This document shows, piece after piece, positions 6,980-12,654 of a stretch of DNA of 12,654 nt. The notes beneath the pieces were generated by a model, which ran no database searches, had not been told where the DNA came from, and worked only from the letters and a program-made list of their open reading frames with translations. This stretch comes from Eubacterium sp. (GTDB taxonomy: Bacteria; Bacillota; Clostridia; Oscillospirales; Acutalibacteraceae): NCBI GenBank assembly GCA_014465955.1, contig JACTVT010000060.1, forward strand, positions 1-12,654, read 5' to 3'. A program made the position numbers and the translations under genes. The stretch's first letter is position 1. Each line of letters starts with the position of its first letter.

Positions 6980-7450
6980 TCAAGTTCTGTTCAGACCCTG
7001 CATAAATCCGTCTGATGCAGAGGTTGAACATATATCTCCGCCGATTAACTGATTTTCACAAACAATAAGATTTGCAAAAATACAGTCTCTGTTTTCATAT
7101 CCTGCATAATTTTTAATGTTATACGTGTAAACCGTAACATCTTTGCCCTTGAACTGCGATAAATCAAAGCCCTGCTTTAACTGAATTTCGTTATAACGGG
7201 TGTATGTATCGTTGAACTGAGCAGGAATTTTCACCTGCTTTTCAGTGCAGTTCGTGTCATATTCCCAGCCGAGCGAGGTCAGATACGCCTCACAGTCTTC
7301 ATTTGATGCAAGGCTGACCGTGCCTGCTGTTTTTTTACTGTCTGACACATGATTTGAAAAAAAGGTTACACCGATAACGATAACCCCTGTTAAGATTAAA
7401 ATTAACCCGAAAATTGTTTTAGGCTTGAGCCTGAGGGTCAACATCTTCAT
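6980..7450 (-). CDS. Small membrane-anchored DUF4830-like protein
   Basis: A 156-aa protein with a basic N-terminus and one membrane segment (about 14-31), so the rest is probably outside the cell. The outer part (about 50-150) has the pattern AYLTSLGWEYD, then KVKIP-like strand and QFNDTYTRYN, QGFDLSQFKGKDVTVYTYNI and GGDICS near the end. I recognise this as the DUF4830 family of Clostridia. No biochemical role is known to me, and no catalytic residues stand out. Two cysteines in the outer part (about C53 and C68) could form a disulfide. The ATG 7450 has GAGGTGG about 4 nt upstream. rsuA follows 10 nt after its stop, so the two probably share a transcript, although a functional link is not obvious. 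No convincing promoter was found in the AT-rich 7451-7526 stretch. Confidence 0.8.
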   Translation of the reverse strand: MKMLTLRLKPKTIFGLILILTGVIVIGVTFFSNHVSDSKKTAGTVSLASNEDCEAYLTSLGWEYDTNCTEKQVKIPAQFNDTYTRYNEIQLKQGFDLSQFKGKDVTVYTYNIKNYAGYENRDCIFANLIVCENQLIGGDICSTSASDGFMQGLNRT

Positions 7451-7526
7451 AAAACCACCTCATATGATTTTATGAAATCTATTTATAAAATATAATAGGT
7501 TTAAGAAAATTTTAAAAACATATTAC

Positions 7527-7667
7527 TTGCCGCCCTTATTAAAGGGGTGTCAAAGTGCAAACTTTGACGGAGGGTTTCAATCCTCCCACCGCAAGCGGTC
7601 CCATTACCCTTTTGCCACTGCGTGACATTTCCCCTGACAGAGGAATCACCTTTAACAAGGAGGGCAA
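7527..7667. repeat. 141-bp intergenic element with imperfect terminal inverted repeats (MITE-like)
   Basis: The ends TTGCCGCCCTTATTAAAGG (7527-7545) and the complement of 7649-7667 match at 16 of 19 positions. Inside are GTCAAAGT-gcaa-ACTTTGAC (7549-7568), GGAGG with CCTCC (7569-7586) and ACCGC-AA-GCGGT (7588-7599). The 17-mer at 7586-7602 is identical to 4820-4836. There is no credible ORF and no clear target-site duplication. The right end stops 5 bp from the hflX stop codon. It is most likely a non-autonomous dispersed repeat that also folds in the 3' part of the hflX transcript. No transposase is present here. Confidence 0.65.
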
Positions 7668-7672
7668 TATAT

Positions 7673-8920
7673 TCAATCAACAATAAATTCCTTAACCTTA
7701 TCAATATACGCAATCTCGGCAACGGCAGTAATTTCAAGCCCGTTTTCGGTGTATTTTTCCTCTTCAACCGTGCCGTATTTTCTTAAATCATTCGCAATTT
7801 TGCCCTGCGAAAAAGGTATAAGCAGTTTCACCCTGCGCTTGGTTTCGGGAAAAGCCTGTTCAATTTTTTCAAGCAAAGTGTTAATACCGTATCCTGATTT
7901 TGCACTGATGTGCACACTGCTCGGAATAAGCGGAAAATCGAGCACATCGGGCACTAAATCGCACTTGTTAAGAACATTTATAATCGGCTTATCATCACAC
8001 CCGAGTGACGATAAAAGTTCATTAGTAACTGCTATATGACGATTACATTCTTCACTTGATGCATCGCACACATTTAAAATAACATCTGCCCACAGCGCCT
8101 CTTCAAGCGTAGATTTAAACGCCTCTACCAGTTGGTGCGGCAGTCGGCGGACAAGACCTACCGTATCCACAATCATAACCTGCCTGCCCGACGGAAGAAT
8201 CAGTTTTCTTGCCGTAGGATCAAGCGTTGCAAAAAGTTTATCTTCTTCAAGCACGCCTGCATTTGTAAGCCTGTTCATAAGCGTTGATTTGCCTGCATTT
8301 GTGTAACCGACAATGGCAACTGCCTCAACGCCGTTTTTGTTTCGCCTTTGATGAACTGCAAGGCGGCGTTTTTCCATTTTAGCGAGGTTTTCGCTCAAAA
8401 ACTGAATTCTGCGTCTGATATGACGCCTGTCTGTTTCAAGTTTAGTTTCGCCCGGTCCTCTTGTGCCGATACCGCCGCCGAGCCTGGAAAGCGAAGTGCC
8501 TTTGCCCGAAAGTCTCGGCAGAGCATATTTTAACTGTGCAAGTTCAACCTGAACCTTACCTTCTGCCGAAACAGCACGCTTTGCAAAAATATCAAGTATA
8601 AGCGTTGTTCTGTCCACAACACGCACGTCGGTTTCATCTTCAATATTTCTCACCTGAACGGGAGTCAGTTCACCGTCGGCAATAATAATATCAGTGTCAT
8701 TTGCACGGCAGAATTCAGCAATTTCGGCGAGCCTGCCTGCGCCGACAAACGTTGCACCCACGGGCGTATCACGCTTCTGAAGCATCATACCCTGCACATC
8801 GGCACCTGCCGTTTTTGCAAGTTCGGCAAGTTCCTCAATTGACGCATCGGCATCAAAATCGCCCGTGTCAACAGAAATCAAAAGCGCCTGTTCGGTTTTG
8901 TTTTCAAGATTTGTTTCCAT
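7673..8920 (-). CDS. hflX: HflX, ribosome-associated GTPase
   Basis: Translational GTPase of the Obg-HflX superfamily. In studied bacteria HflX binds 50S/70S particles and helps split stalled or hibernating ribosomes. The N-terminal domain (about 1-155) carries VGATFVGAGRLAEIAEF (54-70). The family signature GGGIGTRGPGETKLETDRR (148-166) precedes a helical linker. GTPase motifs are G1 GYTNAGKS (205-212), T236 for G2, DTVG (252-255), NKCD (318-321) and SAKSG (339-343), all intact. The 415-aa length is normal. The ATG 8920 has AAAGGAA about 4 nt upstream. It is separated from the PBP gene by a hairpin-rich repeat. A TATTAT box lies too close to the SD to be a credible promoter, so it may be read through from the upstream operon. 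Confidence 0.95.
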   Translation of the reverse strand: METNLENKTEQALLISVDTGDFDADASIEELAELAKTAGADVQGMMLQKRDTPVGATFVGAGRLAEIAEFCRANDTDIIIADGELTPVQVRNIEDETDVRVVDRTTLILDIFAKRAVSAEGKVQVELAQLKYALPRLSGKGTSLSRLGGGIGTRGPGETKLETDRRHIRRRIQFLSENLAKMEKRRLAVHQRRNKNGVEAVAIVGYTNAGKSTLMNRLTNAGVLEEDKLFATLDPTARKLILPSGRQVMIVDTVGLVRRLPHQLVEAFKSTLEEALWADVILNVCDASSEECNRHIAVTNELLSSLGCDDKPIINVLNKCDLVPDVLDFPLIPSSVHISAKSGYGINTLLEKIEQAFPETKRRVKLLIPFSQGKIANDLRKYGTVEEEKYTENGLEITAVAEIAYIDKVKEFIVD

Positions 8921-8940
8921 AAAATTCCTTTATAATATTC

Positions 8941-9084
8941 GTAGGGGTCGATGCCTTCATCGACCCGTTTACGGTGCGTCGAGGACGCCGCACCCTACGG
9001 TTGTTGCCATAACGTTGTTGATATTTCAATCCGCAAAAATGTTATTTCCGTTCCGTAAGGGCAATGAGGACATCACACCCTACG
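8941..9084. repeat. Composite GTAGGG-bounded hairpin repeat between the PBP gene and hflX
   Basis: The element begins GTAGGGG and ends CCCTACG. Modules are GGGTCGATG-cctt-CATCGACCC (8945-8966), GCGTC-gag-GACGC (8976-8988) inside GGT/ACC, a spacer (8999-9052), and an imperfect CGTAAGGG/CCCTACG pair (9054-9084). CCCTACGGTT (8993-9002) and AATGTTATTTC (9038-9048) recur in the same order at 12572-12603, which shows common descent. It ends about 6 bp from the PBP stop codon. No T-run follows the stems, so termination is uncertain. Confidence 0.65.
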
Positions 9085-9090
9085 AAATTC

Positions 9091-10482
9091 TTATTCATCA
9101 ACAAGTGCCTGCAAAACCTTGTTTGCCATAGGACCTGCTGTTTTTGAGCCTGAATTGCCGTGTTCTGCAACGACAACAAAAGCATAAGGATTCTGCTCAT
9201 CGTCCATAAAACCTACAAACCACGCCGTATTATGCTCATCAACATTATCAATCTGCGCCGTGCCTGATTTTGCACAAAGATTAAGACCCTTATAATTTTT
9301 ATCGCCGTACTGCTGTTCAACATTATTGCGCATCAGCTGTTTCATTTTCTGCGCCGTTTCGGTGCTGAGCAACTGCACCTCATTTTCGCTGAATGTTATG
9401 CCGAGCGTTTTGCCTGCCTGGTTTGAAAAATCATCTACAATATTGAAAGAAACTGCCTTGCCGTCATTTGCAATTGCACAGATAAAGCGCAGCATAGATG
9501 CAGGATTTACAAGCGTTTCACCCTGACCGACACCTGTCCAGCCTACTGTTGTATCGTGTGCATTGCTCTCAAGCAGAAATCTGCCTTTTGCCGAACTGAT
9601 TTTATCACTTACGACAACAGATGAAGTAAGACCGATTTTTTCAACCGTATTTTTAAGATTATCGGCGCCGAGTTCAATAGCGATTTCACCGAACGCAGAG
9701 TTACAGCTTTTCGCAAGCGCCTCTTCAAAATCAATCTCACCGTGGCGTGCGTTGCAGACAATCTGATCCTCCTCAACTCCGTCAACATCAAGATATTTTT
9801 TACAGTTCCACGAGCCGTTCAGAATTTCAGGCTTATTTTCAAGTGCACAGGCGGTTGTTACAAGTTTGAAAGTAGACCCGGGGGTATAAAGTCCCGTTAA
9901 AAATCTGTTAATGTATGCACCCTCATATTTCGAGTTACTCTCAAGGTCTGACGGCACATTTTCAGGGTCGTAACTCGGAGTTGAAACCATACACACAATA
10001 TCGCCTGTTTTGTAATTCACAACGGCAATCGTGCCCTTGTAATCCCCGAGTGCCTTATAGGCAACCTTGTTGATTTCACTGTCAATCGTAAGACTCACAT
10101 CGTTGCCCTTGCCGTATTTTTTGTTTTTATAAACGCCTGTAAAAAGATTGTATCCGACAAGTTCAGACTGAAAATTCGCCTGCACACCTGTTGAAATAAA
10201 GCCTTTCATATCGCCGACTGCGTGAAGTGTTGCAAGTCTTGTCTGCTTATCCTCACTGTAAACACGGCTCTCACCGTCTGTTGAAGTTAAGACAACGCCG
10301 TTCCTGTCTTTAATATCGCCTGCCGCAATCAACTGACCGTCACTGTAAATATGCCTGTTATAGCGTTTCATAACCCAATCAGAACCGTCACTTGCAAGAC
10401 TGTAGGTTAAGAAAATAAGTCCGCCTGCAAAAAGTATACACAGTATCCAGAGAAAAATTCCCCGCCTTGTAATCATTTTCAT
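9091..10482 (-). CDS. Short class B penicillin-binding protein (PbpA-like D,D-transpeptidase)
   Basis: Membrane-anchored transpeptidase that crosslinks peptidoglycan and is the target of beta-lactams. One membrane segment (about 9-29) is followed by a short pedestal (about 40-125, with DRNGVVLTS at 59-67). The transpeptidase domain starts near VSLTIDSEINK (129-139). Active-site motifs are S203-T-F-K206 (PGSTFKL), S259-C-N261 and K405-S-G407. KSG instead of KTG is a known variant and also occurs in E. coli PBP2. At 463 aa it is shorter than most PBP2/FtsI proteins (550-700 aa) and resembles actinobacterial PbpA. The ATG overlaps the SEDS stop by 4 nt (ATGA) with GGAGGTG 10 nt upstream, so it is the natural partner of that glycosyltransferase. 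Whether it serves elongation, division or sporulation cannot be told. Confidence 0.93.
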   Translation of the reverse strand: MKMITRRGIFLWILCILFAGGLIFLTYSLASDGSDWVMKRYNRHIYSDGQLIAAGDIKDRNGVVLTSTDGESRVYSEDKQTRLATLHAVGDMKGFISTGVQANFQSELVGYNLFTGVYKNKKYGKGNDVSLTIDSEINKVAYKALGDYKGTIAVVNYKTGDIVCMVSTPSYDPENVPSDLESNSKYEGAYINRFLTGLYTPGSTFKLVTTACALENKPEILNGSWNCKKYLDVDGVEEDQIVCNARHGEIDFEEALAKSCNSAFGEIAIELGADNLKNTVEKIGLTSSVVVSDKISSAKGRFLLESNAHDTTVGWTGVGQGETLVNPASMLRFICAIANDGKAVSFNIVDDFSNQAGKTLGITFSENEVQLLSTETAQKMKQLMRNNVEQQYGDKNYKGLNLCAKSGTAQIDNVDEHNTAWFVGFMDDEQNPYAFVVVAEHGNSGSKTAGPMANKVLQALVDE

Positions 10483-11762
10483 TTCTTCTTTGCACCTCCG
10501 AGATAATTATAGGTGCGCACGTCAGACGCTTTGATATACGCAAGCACTGCCCAGCAGCAAATCATAGATGAACCGCCCTGGCTTACAAACGGCAGTGTTA
10601 CGCCCGTAAGCGGAAGAACGTCTGTTATACCGAAAATATTCAGTGCCGTCTGAAACAGTAACATTCCTGCGCCTGCTACTGCGGCAATTGAATAAAATGT
10701 TGACCTTGACGCAATTGAATTTATAAGCGCCGAAACGGCAATTCCTACAAAAGACAAAACAACAAGCACGGCAAAAATAAATCCCCATTCCTCGCTGATA
10801 ACACCGAAAATAAGGTCGGTTGTTGATGCGAAAACCTTTCTTGTATTGCCGTTGCCGATACCGAGACCGAGCAGACCGCCCGACGCCATACCGACAAGCG
10901 TTCTCGTCTGCTGATAACCGCTTTTATTATAATAATCACTTTCCCATATATGTCTGTAAACGGAAAAGCGTGCCGTTACATACGACTTATATTTAACAAC
11001 AATTCCTGCACCCAGAACAGCCGAGGCAATGGCAAGAATGATTGTTTTGATGTCGCCCGAAGTCATAAACGCAATAATTAAAAATGTGATAAAGAATACA
11101 AGCGCCGTGCCGAAGTCCTTAATTAAAATCAAAGCGCCCACACACGCAATTGAAAAGCCTATAAATGCAAAAATATTTTTGCTCGTCTGTATCTTTTCAA
11201 GCGTTGCCGCACCGACGAAAATAAACGCGATTTTAACAAATTCCGACGGCTGAAAAGTTATGCCGTTTTCACCGCCGATTGTTATCCAATTTCTTGCGCC
11301 GTGTGTTGTTTTGGCAATCACAAGATTTACAAGCAGCAGCAAAATTGCAAGCACTGCGACAGGCAGTCGCAGTTTCATACATAACTCAAGATTGCCGAGC
11401 AGAAACACCATTATAATATAAACTATCATACCTGCAAAAATAAATAAAAACTGCTTGAAACAGGCACTCGGGCTTATTGAGCCGATAACGGAAAGCCCTG
11501 TTCCGCAAAGGAAAAATGCAATAAGTTCAAGTTCAAAATTGCGCCTGTGCATTGCCGTATAAAATGCAATCAGATACACCCATTCGAGCACAACCATTAA
11601 ACCGACTGCAAGCATTACCTTACTTTCAAAAGCCTCGCCTGCATTTGCCGCCGAAAAGCCTGTTGCAAGTTGAAAGACAGTGATTATAAACAGCATTGCA
11701 AAGTTATTAATCGGCTTGATTTTAGGCATTTTCTTTGCCTTTGATTTCGCTTTATCAGCCAT
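10479..11762 (-). CDS. SEDS peptidoglycan glycosyltransferase (RodA/FtsW/SpoVE family)
   Basis: Polytopic membrane enzyme that polymerises lipid II into glycan strands together with a class B PBP. About ten hydrophobic helices are visible after a Lys-rich cytoplasmic N-terminus (1-18). Family motifs are GARNWITIG (155-163), FQPSEFVKIAFI (170-181), KDFGTALVFF (215-224) with D216 at the essential aspartate position, SEEWGFI (323-329) and TGVTLPFVSQGGSSM (386-400). The 427-aa length is typical. The ATG 11762 lies 8 nt past the stop of the FHA gene, with a purine-rich GGTAGGGA upstream, and its end overlaps the PBP gene by 4 nt. The extended first segment (about 20-95) before the conserved core resembles actinobacterial RodA. 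The sequence does not separate RodA from FtsW or SpoVE roles. Confidence 0.93.
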   Translation of the reverse strand: MADKAKSKAKKMPKIKPINNFAMLFIITVFQLATGFSAANAGEAFESKVMLAVGLMVVLEWVYLIAFYTAMHRRNFELELIAFFLCGTGLSVIGSISPSACFKQFLFIFAGMIVYIIMVFLLGNLELCMKLRLPVAVLAILLLLVNLVIAKTTHGARNWITIGGENGITFQPSEFVKIAFIFVGAATLEKIQTSKNIFAFIGFSIACVGALILIKDFGTALVFFITFLIIAFMTSGDIKTIILAIASAVLGAGIVVKYKSYVTARFSVYRHIWESDYYNKSGYQQTRTLVGMASGGLLGLGIGNGNTRKVFASTTDLIFGVISEEWGFIFAVLVVLSFVGIAVSALINSIASRSTFYSIAAVAGAGMLLFQTALNIFGITDVLPLTGVTLPFVSQGGSSMICCWAVLAYIKASDVRTYNYLGGAKKK

Positions 11763-11770
11763 TCTGATCC

Positions 11771-12517
11771 CTACCTTTCATAGAAAATAAATACTCTGTC
11801 ACCGAATGTAACGGTATCCTCATCAAAAATCAACTGCGGCTGATTAATATATCTGCCGTTCAGTTTTGTGCCGTTGTGACTGTCTAAATCAGACAGCGCC
11901 CAGCCCCTTGACGTTTCGTGAATTCTTGCGTGCTGAGCCGAAACAGTGTCGGAAAGAATCTGAATATCACAGCCCGAATCCCTGCCGATAAGAACATCCT
12001 TTTGCTTGATGTAAACAGGACGTCTGCTTTTTGTATCAACAAGCACTGCATAGGCAACAACTCTGCTCTGCACGGCAGTATTGCGCATTTCTTTTTTGCT
12101 TTCGGCGGAAACGGCCTCAGCGCACTGGAATTTGAGCGGAACACCGCCGATTTCAATCACATCGCCGTCTTCAAGAACCTGCCTGCCGTCTATTTTTTCA
12201 CCGTTTACAAGAATGCCGTTTTTGGAAAACGTGTCCGTAACAACCCACTCGTTCTGCTTTTTTGCAAGCACGGCGTGAAAACGTGAAACAGACGGCATCG
12301 GAAGTACAATATCGTTTGATTTTGACTTGCCGATTGATGTTTCCCAGTGATTGATATCAATAACCGAGCCGTTATTCTGGTCTACCAATTGTGCCATTTT
12401 GTGCACACGGGGGCGGTTTCTGAAAAGTGATGCAACGCACACAATAACCACCACGCCTGCAAAAACAGGCAGTGCGTATCTTAATACGCCCGTAAGTAAC
12501 TGAATAATATTTTCCAA
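11771..12517 (-). CDS. Membrane-anchored protein with two FHA domains
   Basis: FHA domains bind phospho-threonine peptides, so this is probably an adaptor that brings Ser/Thr-kinase signals to the wall machinery. A membrane segment (about 14-31) is followed by a cytoplasmic part. FHA1 spans about 52-132, with G63-K64, S78-R-F-H81 and K99-N100-G101. FHA2 spans about 170-248, with G178-R179, S193-A-Q-H196 and N215-G-T217. FHA2 has all canonical residues; FHA1 has Lys where the phosphate-contacting Arg is expected. The start is TTG 12517, with AAAGGA (12532-12527) 9 nt upstream and no better start nearby. It is the first gene of the FHA-SEDS-PBP operon. Actinobacteria have the same trio next to PknB and PstP; no kinase lies in this window. 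No clear promoter was found upstream. Confidence 0.9.
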   Translation of the reverse strand: MENIIQLLTGVLRYALPVFAGVVVIVCVASLFRNRPRVHKMAQLVDQNNGSVIDINHWETSIGKSKSNDIVLPMPSVSRFHAVLAKKQNEWVVTDTFSKNGILVNGEKIDGRQVLEDGDVIEIGGVPLKFQCAEAVSAESKKEMRNTAVQSRVVAYAVLVDTKSRRPVYIKQKDVLIGRDSGCDIQILSDTVSAQHARIHETSRGWALSDLDSHNGTKLNGRYINQPQLIFDEDTVTFGDRVFIFYER

Positions 12518-12554
12518 AGTAAAAAGTCCTTTCTTCAGATTATTTATATTTAAC

Positions 12555-12654
12555 GGGCGGATAATATCCGCCCCTACGGTTATGGATATATTAATGTTAT
12601 TTCGTAGGGTGCGGCGGTCTCACCTGTCGGCTCGGTCGGTGCTTCTGCTTCGCA
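12555..12654. repeat. GTAGGG-type composite repeat upstream of the FHA gene, cut by the window end
   Basis: GGGCGGATA (12555-12563) and TATCCGCCC (12565-12573) form a perfect inverted repeat. CCCTACGGTT (12572-12581), AATGTTATTTC (12593-12603) and CGTAGGGTGCGGCGG (12603-12617) follow. The first two match the element at 8941-9084 in order. The remainder to 12654 is GC-rich, has no visible ORF and is incomplete. It lies just upstream of the FHA operon, so it could carry or displace the promoter. Confidence 0.6.

Noticed and set aside
7451..7526. Promoter for the DUF4830-like gene in AT-rich DNA
   Set aside because: TATTAT-like words exist, but no acceptable -35 box is spaced correctly; any match is expected by chance.
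7527..7667. Insertion sequence
   Set aside because: It has inverted-repeat ends but no transposase and no clear target-site duplication, so it is reported only as a MITE-like repeat.
7501..7767. Minus-strand frame of 88 codons covering the 141-bp repeat and the end of hflX
   Set aside because: It runs out of frame through hflX and into repeat hairpins, has no SD and resembles no known protein.
8932..8937. TATTAT as a -10 box for hflX
   Set aside because: Transcription would start on top of the SD, and no -35 box lies 16-18 bp upstream.
4820..9084. CRISPR array from recurring hairpins and short repeats
   Set aside because: The repeats are few, widely scattered and not regularly spaced, with no unique spacers and no cas genes.
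12518..12600. Promoter upstream of the FHA operon
   Set aside because: A TATAAA word is present but no -35 partner is correctly spaced; the true promoter may lie beyond the window.

Overview
This 12.65 kb window looks like chromosomal core DNA from a low-to-mid G+C Gram-positive of the class Clostridia. A gut-type Oscillospiraceae/Ruminococcaceae member is most likely. I infer this from the protein families, the Gram-positive FtsEX/hydrolase arrangement, the DUF4830-type protein, and the dispersed GC-rich hairpin repeats between genes. All eleven recognisable genes lie on the minus strand, so transcription runs from the right end to the left. I found no tRNA or rRNA gene, CRISPR array, transposase, prophage gene or riboswitch.

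Layout in transcription order: (1) 12517-9091 is a tight three-gene cell-wall operon: a membrane-anchored protein with two FHA domains, a SEDS glycosyltransferase (RodA/FtsW/SpoVE family), and a short class B penicillin-binding protein. (2) A composite hairpin repeat (8941-9084) separates it from hflX, a ribosome-associated GTPase. (3) A 141-bp element with inverted-repeat ends (7527-7667) follows the hflX stop. It is followed by a small membrane-anchored DUF4830-like protein and an RsuA-type pseudouridine synthase. (4) A stand-alone PucR/CdaR-type regulator has its own good promoter (6100-6128) and an intrinsic terminator (4884-4921). (5) ftsE-ftsX follows from a second promoter (4691-4719). 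It overlaps directly into a secreted coiled-coil M23 peptidase, and a second, paralogous M23 peptidase lies beyond a repeat-filled gap.

The functional theme is peptidoglycan growth and its control. The first operon pairs a polymerase with a transpeptidase and a phospho-threonine-sensing FHA protein. The last pairs the FtsEX ATP-driven signalling transporter with two candidate substrate hydrolases of the EnvC/PcsB/CwlO logic. HflX and RsuA add ribosome maintenance.

I do not see a wholly new system. The points most worth a second look are a roughly 55-residue acidic tail on FtsE, the tandem FtsEX-linked hydrolases, the small FHA-SEDS-PBP cluster, and a set of related modular hairpin repeats, three of which end within about 12 bp of a stop codon.
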